Of a stretch of 64,000 nt of DNA, positions 18,318-27,094 are shown piece by piece; positions within the stretch are counted from its first letter, which is position 1, and each line of letters opens with the position of its first letter. The stretch spans positions 62,001-126,000 of the forward strand of contig NZ_BNBR01000001.1 in NCBI RefSeq assembly GCF_014656055.1, written 5' to 3'. Made by a program: the position numbers and the translations under genes. Under the pieces are notes generated by a model. It was not told the DNA's origin. It did no database searches and was given only the letters and a program-made list of their open reading frames with translations. Source of the DNA: Streptomyces griseosporeus (GTDB lineage: Bacteria > Actinomycetota > Actinomycetes > Streptomycetales > Streptomycetaceae).

Positions 18318-18659
18318 ATGTCCCCCGTCGTCCCCTCGCTGCCCCCGCACCTGGTCCAGCTCGGCTTCGACTACGTCCTGGCTGTGGAGACCGGCGACGG
18401 CGCCACGACGGCGCGGTTCGCCCCCGAGGCGGAGCAGTTGCCGGGACTGCTGCCGGCCATAGACGAGGTCGGCGTCATCTACCTGCGGTGGTGCGTACAC
18501 CGAGTCCATCCGGTGCGCACCCAACGTCCATCCGGTGCGCCTCCACTCGGTGGGCGGTGCACGCACCGGTGCGGCTGGCGCGCGGGAGTGGCGCCCCGGG
18601 GCGGACGCGGTGCGGTGGAGTGGGCCCGGGTGGAGGCGGTGTGTTTCTCCTTGACCTGA
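18318..18659 (+). CDS. Hypothetical protein, possibly truncated
   Basis: ATG 18318 is preceded by CAGGAGCTGCCC, a good ribosome site. The first 60 residues look protein-like (LVQLGFDYVLAVETGDGATT, ARFAPEAEQLPGLLPAIDEV), while the tail is Arg/Gly/Cys-rich and probably out of frame. A short direct repeat (CCATCCGGTGCGC, twice around 18507-18541) lies at the transition, suggesting a local rearrangement. No family recognised. The preceding 18009-18317 holds nothing I can identify. Confidence 0.35.
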   Translation: MSPVVPSLPPHLVQLGFDYVLAVETGDGATTARFAPEAEQLPGLLPAIDEVGVIYLRWCVHRVHPVRTQRPSGAPPLGGRCTHRCGWRAGVAPRGGRGAVEWARVEAVCFSLT

Positions 18660-18949
18660 GCTGAGGACTCTGTTGGTCAATTCGGCTATGCGATCGATTC
18701 CGGTAGGCAAGCGGCCGGAAGCAAGGTCAAGGAGATACGCACGGTGTCAAGGGAAGAGCCAGTGCGAAACGTTCTGTCTGAGGACTCGGCCTCTCGTCAG
18801 ACTGCTAGCCGCGTGGGCAAGGCGGCCGTCCGCCCGTAGGTGAACACCTGCGCCAGGACCTCGCGGAATCGGACGACGTCTTCGGCTGGAGCTTCGCGAC
18901 TACTACGTGAAGAAGCGGAGCGAGGGTTGCACGCACGTCCAGGCCGTCA

Positions 18950-19426
18950 GCGCCCTCGCCCGCCGACGTGTCGATGTCCTAACGCGGTCGCGTTGGAGGC
19001 CGGCGTGGCCCTCACGGCGCCGGGCCCCGGCCACCAGCAGGTCGGCGTCGGCGAGGCGGCGAGCAGAACCTGGACAGCGTGGCCCTCGACGGTACGCCGG
19101 TGCACATCGACGTCGGCCGGGACGTCCCCCGCAGCCGCTTCCAGCGCCTGGGCTGCCTTCTCCTCGTGCAGCCGTGCCGGTGCGCCCGCCAGCAGGGGTT
19201 GGTCGGTCGTCTCGCGTGCCGGGCAGCGCCAGGCCCGTACGGCTTCCAGCGGCATGCCGCGGCGCCGTGCTTCCTCGACGGCGAAGCGCGCCGCCGCCGT
19301 GCCGGTCAGCTCTCGCCGACGCCCGCCCGTCTTCTCGCACGCCCGTACCAACAGGCGCGGCGATGTGTGACGCGCAGGACACGTGGTGTACACGGCCACC
19401 GGCGTCCTGGCCCTGCTACCGACCAC
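18950..19426 (-). pseudogene. Universal stress protein C-terminal fragment
   Basis: The minus strand encodes part of a second USP domain: AARFAVEEARRRGMPLEAVR, then AWRCPARETTDQPLLAG and VDVHRRTVEGHAVQVLLAAS. A one-base deletion then moves the conserved DADLLVAGARRREGHAGLQ into another frame. Sequence upstream of about 19340 and after GLQ is lost. It aligns by eye with the C-terminal halves of the intact USPs at 39582-40463 and 45539-46417, so it is a stray decayed copy of the stress cluster about 16 kb away. Confidence 0.7.
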
Positions 19427-19455
19427 CGCACATCGGCCTTTCCAACGCTGACGCT

Positions 19456-20322
19456 TCAGATCACCGTGAAGCCTCGGGAGGAAAGCTCGGAGCCCAGCGC
19501 GCTGACCGTGTCCGGGTCGTCGAAGGCCCCGTTCTCAGTAAGGCCGTTGTCGCTCTGGAACGCCCTGACGGCCGCCTGGGTGGTCGGGCCGTCCGCACCG
19601 TCCTGACGGCCGGGTTTGTATCCGAGCAGGAGGAGCGCGCCTTGCACCCCGAACACGTCCGACAACTCCATGGCGATCTGGTCCGGCGGCAGTCCCTGGT
19701 CCTCCACGGTCTGGGCGAGGAGGAGATGCCGGCGGTCCAGCGCATTGCGGATCTGGATGGTCCCCACGTCCGGCGTGAAATGACACTCGTCCGCGGCACC
19801 GCTCCACTCCCGAGCCGACACGTGGCCCGCGAACTTGGGAAAAGCGAACCCCGGCCCCAGGGCCCAGCACACACTCAGCGTCGCCAGTTGGGCGTTGGCC
19901 GGCCAGGTGTCGCAGTCGGCGAACTCTGCACGGCGGAGAAGATACGACTCCATCTGATCGAGCTTGGTGTAGACGTGACGGTCTATCTCGCTGTCGTCCA
20001 CGCGAAGGGATGTGAGCCGCTCGAAGGCCCGGTGGCCCTGCGGGGCCAGATCCAACCGAGCCTTGACCGCGTCCCACTCCGCTGCGATGCGGTCCGGACC
20101 TGCCGGCGCGCCGTCCGCCTCCTGCCAGCGCAACTCGTTGGCTTCTGCCAGAGACCTGGCTCGCTCCGCCGCCGTGGGCGCGGTGTTAGGCCTCGCGGTC
20201 TCGTCGATCTTGTTGCCGATACCCGTACTCACCCATCCCCTCTGGTCCAGGTACATCCAGTGCACCCGGCCCTCGAGCGGGTCGTTGAACGGGATCCAGT
20301 AGTCGCGGACGCTCTGGTACAT
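19456..20322 (-). CDS. T4-lysozyme-like muramidase with peptidoglycan-binding domain
   Basis: The 288-residue protein begins MYQSVRDYWIPFNDPLEGRV. The region LEGRVHWMYLDQRGWVSTGI mirrors the GH24 active site (Glu, nine residues to Asp in Y-x-D, then S/T before G-I-G), so Glu and Asp are the likely catalytic pair. The middle is helical. The C-terminus (LLLGYKPGRQDGADGPTTQA and AVRAFQSDNGLTENG, about residues 235-270) is a PG_binding_1 domain. There is no signal peptide, so export must be holin-like, by lysis or by a dedicated system. It is the last gene of the four-gene minus-strand operon, 41 bp after the repeat-protein gene. Confidence 0.75.
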   Translation of the reverse strand: MYQSVRDYWIPFNDPLEGRVHWMYLDQRGWVSTGIGNKIDETARPNTAPTAAERARSLAEANELRWQEADGAPAGPDRIAAEWDAVKARLDLAPQGHRAFERLTSLRVDDSEIDRHVYTKLDQMESYLLRRAEFADCDTWPANAQLATLSVCWALGPGFAFPKFAGHVSAREWSGAADECHFTPDVGTIQIRNALDRRHLLLAQTVEDQGLPPDQIAMELSDVFGVQGALLLLGYKPGRQDGADGPTTQAAVRAFQSDNGLTENGAFDDPDTVSALGSELSSRGFTVI

Positions 20323-20363
20323 CGCGCATTCCTCTCATCTACCGGGGCCGGCCCACGCCGTCC

Positions 20364-22463
20364 TCAGTTCACGTGGTGGCGGACTGTCGCCGAGCCGGGC
20401 TCGAAGTTGGTGTCCCCCGAGTAGGTGAGCGTGATCTCGTGGTCTCCGGCCGCGAGTGACGCGGTGCTGAGGGACGCCCGGCCGTGGCGGTCGAGCGGCG
20501 CGCTGCCCAGGACGGTCGCGCCGTCGGCGACAGACAGGGTGCCCTGCGGGGTGCCCCCGCCGGGCGGCGCGGGGCGCACGCATGCCGCGAAGGTGACTTC
20601 CTGCCCGGCAGCGGAGGGATTCGGGGACGCCGAGAGGGTGACGACGTACCCACCGGGCGTCGGTGACTGGCTGGTGATCGTGCCGTCCACGAGCAGTTCG
20701 AAGCCCATGCTCTCTGCGAAACGTCCGTTCGCGGTCTCGGGAAGGTAGCCGTTCTGGGGGGTGCCGGGAATGCCCGACGGGACCAGCACGGCGAGGATCT
20801 CCCGTGCTCCTAGCCTTGTTGTCCCCGGATCGTCGGGCTGCTTCAGGAGGTTCCAGATGCCCACCAGATCGCTGTCGGCCTGGGTCGCGTCGAGCAGGAC
20901 CGGGTAGCCATGCAGGACAAGGGTCTTGCCTTCGGCCGACGCGCATCCGCTCTGGGTGGGCGCGAGACTCACCTGGCCGTCCGGGGTGATGCCGAAGGTG
21001 ACGGACGACGGCGCGCCGCTCGAAATGGACCCCAGCGCGTAGCCTGCGCGGCAGTCGGCAGGTATGGCCGTCACCGAGTTCACCCGGTGGCGTGACATCG
21101 GCACTTCCAGACCGAAGAAATTGACCAGTTGCAGATCGTGGGAGAGCGCCGTGCCGTCGACGCGCACCGTGTAGGGCCGTAGCGTCAGCGTGTTGCCGCG
21201 GCCGCGGGCGAAGCCCCGGTAGGCCGGGTTCAGAGCGACAGTGCCTTCCGGGGTGACGTCGAACGTCACGTCGGCGTTGACGCCCGAACCGGCGTGAAAG
21301 CCGTAGCCCCGGGCGGGGACCACGGCGAACGGGGTGATTGCGGCGCGCCGGAACAGCGGGTGGGGGTGAGACTGCAGTTGCAGGTCGTGGGGTAGAGCCG
21401 TGCAGTCGATGTACACCATGTGGCTCCGAAGAACCAGGGTGTTCCGGAGGTCTCCGTCGACATGGGCGAAGCCGCTGTAGGCCGGGTTCACGGCCACCTG
21501 GCCTTCCTCGGTGATGTCGAACATCATGTTGACCACGCATGAGTCGGTGGCAAGGCCGTAGTTGTGGGCGGGAATCGCCGTATAGGGGGTGACTTCACCG
21601 CTCGGGATCAGGCGCGGTTCTGAAGCCGGGGCCAGTGGCCTGAGGTCCTGCTTGAGATTCCTGCAGTCGATGTAGACGGTGTGGCCGCGCACGATCAGCG
21701 TCTTCCCCTCGGGGCCGCCGATGGTGACGAACTCGGTGAAGCGTGGGTCGAGGGTCAGATGCCCGTCGGAGGAGACGCAGAAGCTCCAGTCGGTGACCAC
21801 TCCCGAGCCCGGCTGGAACCCGTACCCGTCGGCGGGGATGACCGCGAGATCACGGGTTCCCCCCGTGATGAAACCGAAGAAGCTGCCGTTTGGCCCACCG
21901 GGTAGGAGCTGGTGGTCGAGTCTGCTCTGGTCGATCGTGATCGTGAATCCCCTCACGGTCAATTGGTTGGGGCCTGCCTCTGCGAAGACGGCGTCCGGTT
22001 CGAGCATGACCGTTCCGTCGGCTGACAGGCCGAAGTCGAAACCGCCGGCCGGTCCGTCGAGCCGGTAGGTCGTGCAGGGCGGCAGGCACAGCACCCCTTG
22101 GCTGTGGGCTTCGAAGCGATTTTGGGTGAGCCGCAGCTGGAGCCAGTGGTGAAGCCGCACATCCAGTTGAACGCGGATTCCCTGAACGGTCAGGCAGTGA
22201 CTGCCTCGGCCCGCCAGGAAGTGGTCGAACGCCGGGGAGTAGTCCACGCTGCCGTCGGCTGCGACCGTGAAGGCGAAGTCGGCGGGCGACCGGTTGCTTC
22301 CGTCCGCACTGCACACGTGGAAGTGGCATTCCGTGGCAGCGGGCAACGCAACGGTCGGTGGTGGTGAAGCCGAGCCGTCGACCACCGCGGCGCCTGCCTC
22401 GGGGACGGTGAAGTACGGGCACGACAGTTGGGACGTGTCGATCTGGATCCGGGTGTCGGGCAT
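20364..22463 (-). CDS. Tandem beta-repeat protein with C-terminal Ig-like (Big_3_5) domain
   Basis: The 699-residue protein has about six tandem repeats of 65-90 residues between positions 45 and 520. Repeats share a pattern of IPAxxYGFxxGSGV, a strand with an ADG/EEG turn, NPAYxGF, then TLxVRGxTVYIDCxxLxHDL. A spacer (VGIWNLLKQPDDPGTTRLGA) follows, then an Ig-like domain (ASPNPSAAGQEVTF, AGDHEITLTYSGDTNF) of the Big_3_5 type. ATG 22463 overlaps the upstream stop (TGATG), showing coupling. No signal peptide or anchor is seen. It may be a structural or adhesive component; I know no characterised homologue. Confidence 0.7.
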   Translation of the reverse strand: MPDTRIQIDTSQLSCPYFTVPEAGAAVVDGSASPPPTVALPAATECHFHVCSADGSNRSPADFAFTVAADGSVDYSPAFDHFLAGRGSHCLTVQGIRVQLDVRLHHWLQLRLTQNRFEAHSQGVLCLPPCTTYRLDGPAGGFDFGLSADGTVMLEPDAVFAEAGPNQLTVRGFTITIDQSRLDHQLLPGGPNGSFFGFITGGTRDLAVIPADGYGFQPGSGVVTDWSFCVSSDGHLTLDPRFTEFVTIGGPEGKTLIVRGHTVYIDCRNLKQDLRPLAPASEPRLIPSGEVTPYTAIPAHNYGLATDSCVVNMMFDITEEGQVAVNPAYSGFAHVDGDLRNTLVLRSHMVYIDCTALPHDLQLQSHPHPLFRRAAITPFAVVPARGYGFHAGSGVNADVTFDVTPEGTVALNPAYRGFARGRGNTLTLRPYTVRVDGTALSHDLQLVNFFGLEVPMSRHRVNSVTAIPADCRAGYALGSISSGAPSSVTFGITPDGQVSLAPTQSGCASAEGKTLVLHGYPVLLDATQADSDLVGIWNLLKQPDDPGTTRLGAREILAVLVPSGIPGTPQNGYLPETANGRFAESMGFELLVDGTITSQSPTPGGYVVTLSASPNPSAAGQEVTFAACVRPAPPGGGTPQGTLSVADGATVLGSAPLDRHGRASLSTASLAAGDHEITLTYSGDTNFEPGSATVRHHVN

Positions 22464-25400
22464 CAGGTGCTTCCCTGGGGTGGGCGGAACGGTGTCCTGC
22501 CGTGGATCTCCAGACGGGGGGTGACGTTCACCCTGGTCGCAGCCCGTTCCACGATCTGGGTGACGGTGCCGTGTCCGGGCCCGAGATCGCTCGCACCGCT
22601 GTACGAGCAAGTGATGTGGTGGGTGCCGGCCACCAGGTCCGACACGGACAACGACACCTTCGTGCCGCCGGTCACCGCCGTGCCGTCGATCAGCGGCACG
22701 CGTCCCAGCCGGCGGTCGCCGTCGGTGAAGGTGACGTGTCCGTGCGGCGCGTCCGCTCCCCGGACCACCGCGGTGAGCACCAAGGGCTGGCCGAACACCG
22801 AGGGATTCGGCGCCGATTCGGCGGTGACCTCCGCGGATTTCCTGGGCGGCCCGAGGCTCGTCAGTTCCAGCGTGTCGGCGTAGAGCAGGCGCGGCGGCTG
22901 GGAGGGGCTGTCGGCGGGCAGGGTGTCGCGTTCCTGGACCAGCAGGCGGAAGTCGGCGATGTCCCGGTCCTCGGGCAGAGTGATGCTGCCGCGCCACAGG
23001 ACGGCGTTGGGGACTGTGCGGTCGGGCGCGTCGGAATCGACGACGGCCTCTGAGGAGGGAACCCACGCGAGATCGCCCGTGAGCCCCGCTTGCCGCTCCT
23101 GGACGAGTACCTCAAGGGAGGCGGGGCCGCTGGACTCCGCCGTGCGCAGGTAGCTGTCGCCGGACACGACGACCCGGAGTCGTCCCGGGACGTCGGCGTC
23201 GGGGGTGACGAGGACGGACCGGTCGGCCGCCAGTTGGACGAAGTCGGCGAGGACGACCCTGGAGAGCTTGACGTCGCGGGCGGTGCCCGGCGCGTCGGGG
23301 TGGGTTTCGACCACGGAGTGCGGCTGGTAGCGGGCCAGCGCCAGGCGGACGAAGGGTTCGAACGTGGGCGGGCGGCCGGTGGTGAGCAGTTCGATGTCGC
23401 AGTACCAGAGCCGCCTGTCGGAGTCATAGGCGACGTCGTACGCGTGGGCGTGGACGCGGTTGGCCGGGTCGGGGTCCAGCTCGTCCAGGGTGAGACCCAG
23501 GGGCCCGTCCGGAGTGTCCGGTCCTCTGTCCGGTGCCCCGGAGAAGGCGAGGCCCCCCGTACTGCCGGACCGCGGTCCGTCGTAACCGCGCAGCGGGTCG
23601 TCGGCCACCCGCGTCACGTACCGGGCCAGTGGTTCCGAGGGCCGGAGGTCGCGGGGGGCGACCAGGACCGCGAGCTGCTCGCCCTCCCCCGATGAGGGAC
23701 AGGATTCGTCCAGGTAGACGCGCAGGCACATGCCGTGACGGTGGCTGGCCAGCAGAGTCGTTCCGGTCTGGCGGCGCCACTCGAAGGCGGGCACCACGTA
23801 GCGGACGCGCGGCGCGGCCGGGCGGGCCGAACTGGGCACGTGGACGACGACTTCGTCCCCGGTACGGCTGACCGGCGGCAAGAAGTCCACACGTACGGTC
23901 TGCCCGTCAGGGATGCCGCTGTGGTCGCTGCGGGCGATGGTGCCGGCGGCGCAGTCGATCGTGTAGTCGCCGACGCCGCCCTCAGCCGGAGCGTATGTGG
24001 TGGTGCCGTCCGCGCTGCGGACGGTCTCCGAGTGCGGTGCGACGCCTGCCGGTTCCAGGACGGCGGCGTCCTGGCCGTGAAGGCGGAGTTCTGCGTGTCG
24101 GGCGAAGTACTCGGCGAAGCGGCTTCCCGCGACGGCTCGGTAGCGCACCACGCGGTGCAGGGTGTCCGGCAAGTAGTGCCGGGGGCACCGGTGCGGTCCG
24201 GCCACGATCGTGCCTGTGCGGGGATCGTAGTCGGCCACCACCCTGTCGCCCAAGGTGATCGGGCGGTACGCGGTGCCGTCGGTGGGGGCCGGGTCGAGGT
24301 GCAGTTCGTCAGCGGCCGACTGTGCGGTCGTCTGCTCGGTGGTGTCGCAGTCGGACGGTTCTCTCCAACTGCCGATCAGATCGACGCGGCCCGTGCTGGA
24401 GGCGTGCACGCGGAGTGTGCCGTATAGGTCGGCGGTGGTCTCTCCGATCGCCCGGGTGGCGCTCAGCGTCTCGATGGTGGGCCGGCCGAGCGGCTGCTGC
24501 ACGGCATGGACGAGTACCAGGGGACGGGCCGGGGTGAGGGCCCAGTGACCACCTGCCGTGACCCACTGGGCGAGGCGGCCGGCGTCCTCGCACAAGTCCT
24601 GCAGTCCGGTCGGTGTGTCGATGCTCTCGGCCAGCTCCCCGACCTGGCGGCACATCCACTTCCAGACGCCCAGCGTCTCGAGGTCGGCGTGGTTCGGCCA
24701 GCAGCTGAGGGCGACCTGTGCCACCTCTCCCTTGGGCAGTGAGACGGTCAGGACCCTGCGTTGCGGGTCCCAGTCGGGGGGCTGCTGTCCTTCACGCAGC
24801 ACGAGCCGGAACGGCTGCAGTGCCGGCCAGTTCGAGGCAGGGCCGAAGGACACCTGGATCACCGAGCCGAAACCGTCGCCGACGGGGAACTGCGTCGGCC
24901 GGTACGCGAGATGACCGGTGGCATCCGCCGTCCCGATCATGCCGTCCGGCGCACCCGGAACGTTGCGCAGCGCGGCCCCTCGGGCGAGCGGGTCCGCGAG
25001 GTAGGGCACCGTCATCTGGTCGGTCGGCGCCACCGGCACAGTCCCGTCGTGGTCGAGGTGGCCAGCGTCGCGGGCCCCGATCCACGCGTGGGTCCCGGCG
25101 TCGCCGCGCAGTCTGCCGTCTGGGCCGTCGAACGCACCATGGGTCTCGGCCAGTGCGACCGTGGTCCGCGGCGGGGCGATGTGACGGTCAGCGGTGGCAG
25201 GGGTCGGCGCACTGTCCAGAAAGACGTCGGGATTGGCGCTGCGAATGACGAGCCGGTCCGGCGTTTCACCCGGATGGGTGTCCGGCGACAGATCGGCGCG
25301 CAGGACGACGAGGGGCGAGGGAATCGGCTCGTAGCGCAGGTATGTGCGCCCTGGTGCCGCCGCGGGCAGTGCGGGCAGATCGTCGGCCTCCTCCAGGGTG

Positions 25401-27082
25401 CGGCTGTTGCCCGCCAGGTCGACCACGCGGGCGCGCAGCCGGTAGCCGACACCGAAGCGGAGTTTCGGCAGGGTCCCCGTGGTCGCCGTGAAGGTGGTCT
25501 GCAGCCGGAGCGCGGTGACGGAGGCGTTGTCCGGGGCGACCGGCGGCGCCGTCGGGTCGTTGCCCGTCGGCAGGGCGAGGCCGGGGCGAGGCGCCACCTG
25601 ACTCCAGCCGGTCCAGCGCAGCAGGGACTCGGGCAGGTAGAGCAAGGGTGGCTCGGCGGTTTCGGCAGGTTCGGCGGGCACGCCCGCGGCGGAGAGTTGG
25701 ACGAAGCCTTCGTCGTCGATCGTGCGGACCTCACCGGTCCGTTCAAGGCGGTAGGTGCCGGACCTGGCGCACAGCGAGTGCCAGCTCTCGGACTGCGAGT
25801 CCCATACGTCCACGCGGTAGCCACGTACCAGATGCTCGGCGGTGAGGACCGCTGTCTGGGGGCTGGGCCCGTCCACTCTCGCCCGGTGACCGCTGATGGC
25901 GGCCAGCCGTGCGTTCGTCGTGTCCTTGCGGTTGTCCTGAACGAGGGAGAAGCCGGCGGAGCGCAGGGCGGGGAGGGCTGCCGTCTGCGGCTGGTCGGCC
26001 GCTGCCCGCGAGACGGTCGCGTTGAGGTTGTGCCTGAGGTTCACAAGCTTGTGGGTGGCGCCGTCGACGTCGACGTCGATCAGCTCGAAGCCGTTGCTGT
26101 CCAGGTCCAGCAGGCCGTTGCGGAGGCTCGGAGAACCCGGGTCGGGATCAGGGTCGGGGGATGCGAGAAAGTCGTCTCCGTCCCATACGGCGAGGGTGGT
26201 GGGCGAGAGGTCCACAGGCGGGTCGGCCGGATCGGCCGGGGCCCGGCGCGGCAGCACACGGAGTCGCCGGGCCCCAGCCGCGGGGGGCACGTCCGCAGCG
26301 CTGACCTCCAGATCGATGACGAGACCCAGGCCGCGCATCAGTTGCGGGTAGTCGCCCAGGCACGCCACACACTCGTGGAAGTCCAGGAGCTCGGAGAGTT
26401 CACCGGGCTGCGGCAGCGGCGCGCGGGGCCTGGAGGGCCGCTTGTGGAATTCTTGGAAATCGGCGACCGCGTCGTGCGTCTGTGGACGGTCGGGCGAGTC
26501 CAGGGCGCGCAGGCGGAGGATCGGCCCGTCCGGGTTCGTCGGAGGGGGAGGATCCGGTGGCCCGTCCGGAGTGGGTGGCGGGTCGGGAGGCGATGGCGGG
26601 CCGAAGCCCTGGCCGTCCAATGCCTCCAATAGTCCTCTGCCCCTCGCGACCAGGGGCGGTGGCGATATCGGCGAGTCGAGCGCGGTAGTCGCGTAGAGCC
26701 GCTGTATCCGGTCCCGGAGGGTTCGCGCGGGGTAGGACAGGAGCTTGTGCCGTGAGTAGTCGCGGAAGTGCTCGGTGGAGCGTACGGGCGTGTCAGCCGT
26801 GAACAGGGCGTCCCAGACGGCGGGTTCCAGCTCGTTGCCGGGCTGCAGGCCGTCGGCCACGACCTGGCCGTCGAGTTCGAGCGCGAAGGTGGCCGTCCTC
26901 ATGCGGGACGGCCAGTTCCGCTCGCCCGCACCGCCGAAGTCGGGGAAGACACCGAGTGTGCCGGACGTCGCTCCCGTGACAGTCAGCCGCGGCGATATCA
27001 GTACGGACAGGTGCAGCCTGCGGTCGGCGTCCGGGCCTGAGACGCCATTGGGGAGGGCGGTCCACATCACACGTTCGGGCAT
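22463..27082 (-). CDS. Giant uncharacterised protein (1539 aa)
   Basis: The product begins MPERVMWTALPNGVSGPDAD. Features visible are a Pro-rich linker at about residues 160-190, DFHECVACLGDYPQLMRGLG at about 250-270, Asp/Pro-rich loops, and many beta-strand-like segments. A C-terminal Ig-like domain at about 1420-1515 (SAPNPSVFGQPLVLTAVV and AGTHHITCSYSGASDLG) is closely similar to that of the next gene's product. No signal peptide, membrane segment or catalytic motif is recognisable. The start lies 12 bp after the stop of the upstream gene, with a weak GAACGAGA ribosome site. Size, beta content and Ig module suggest a structural, surface or particle-forming role; that is inference. Confidence 0.75.
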   Translation of the reverse strand: MPERVMWTALPNGVSGPDADRRLHLSVLISPRLTVTGATSGTLGVFPDFGGAGERNWPSRMRTATFALELDGQVVADGLQPGNELEPAVWDALFTADTPVRSTEHFRDYSRHKLLSYPARTLRDRIQRLYATTALDSPISPPPLVARGRGLLEALDGQGFGPPSPPDPPPTPDGPPDPPPPTNPDGPILRLRALDSPDRPQTHDAVADFQEFHKRPSRPRAPLPQPGELSELLDFHECVACLGDYPQLMRGLGLVIDLEVSAADVPPAAGARRLRVLPRRAPADPADPPVDLSPTTLAVWDGDDFLASPDPDPDPGSPSLRNGLLDLDSNGFELIDVDVDGATHKLVNLRHNLNATVSRAAADQPQTAALPALRSAGFSLVQDNRKDTTNARLAAISGHRARVDGPSPQTAVLTAEHLVRGYRVDVWDSQSESWHSLCARSGTYRLERTGEVRTIDDEGFVQLSAAGVPAEPAETAEPPLLYLPESLLRWTGWSQVAPRPGLALPTGNDPTAPPVAPDNASVTALRLQTTFTATTGTLPKLRFGVGYRLRARVVDLAGNSRTLEEADDLPALPAAAPGRTYLRYEPIPSPLVVLRADLSPDTHPGETPDRLVIRSANPDVFLDSAPTPATADRHIAPPRTTVALAETHGAFDGPDGRLRGDAGTHAWIGARDAGHLDHDGTVPVAPTDQMTVPYLADPLARGAALRNVPGAPDGMIGTADATGHLAYRPTQFPVGDGFGSVIQVSFGPASNWPALQPFRLVLREGQQPPDWDPQRRVLTVSLPKGEVAQVALSCWPNHADLETLGVWKWMCRQVGELAESIDTPTGLQDLCEDAGRLAQWVTAGGHWALTPARPLVLVHAVQQPLGRPTIETLSATRAIGETTADLYGTLRVHASSTGRVDLIGSWREPSDCDTTEQTTAQSAADELHLDPAPTDGTAYRPITLGDRVVADYDPRTGTIVAGPHRCPRHYLPDTLHRVVRYRAVAGSRFAEYFARHAELRLHGQDAAVLEPAGVAPHSETVRSADGTTTYAPAEGGVGDYTIDCAAGTIARSDHSGIPDGQTVRVDFLPPVSRTGDEVVVHVPSSARPAAPRVRYVVPAFEWRRQTGTTLLASHRHGMCLRVYLDESCPSSGEGEQLAVLVAPRDLRPSEPLARYVTRVADDPLRGYDGPRSGSTGGLAFSGAPDRGPDTPDGPLGLTLDELDPDPANRVHAHAYDVAYDSDRRLWYCDIELLTTGRPPTFEPFVRLALARYQPHSVVETHPDAPGTARDVKLSRVVLADFVQLAADRSVLVTPDADVPGRLRVVVSGDSYLRTAESSGPASLEVLVQERQAGLTGDLAWVPSSEAVVDSDAPDRTVPNAVLWRGSITLPEDRDIADFRLLVQERDTLPADSPSQPPRLLYADTLELTSLGPPRKSAEVTAESAPNPSVFGQPLVLTAVVRGADAPHGHVTFTDGDRRLGRVPLIDGTAVTGGTKVSLSVSDLVAGTHHITCSYSGASDLGPGHGTVTQIVERAATRVNVTPRLEIHGRTPFRPPQGST

Positions 27083-27094
27083 GGTGCATCTCGT

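Noticed and set aside
18503..18545. Short direct repeat CCATCCGGTGCGC x2 considered as an attachment site
   Set aside because: Copies are only about 20 bp apart with no integrase or tRNA nearby; more likely local slippage.
24761..26632. 623-codon plus-strand frame inside the 1539-aa gene
   Set aside because: Arg/Gly/Val-rich, with no ribosome site; the minus-strand gene has the coupling to neighbours and a recognisable C-terminal domain.
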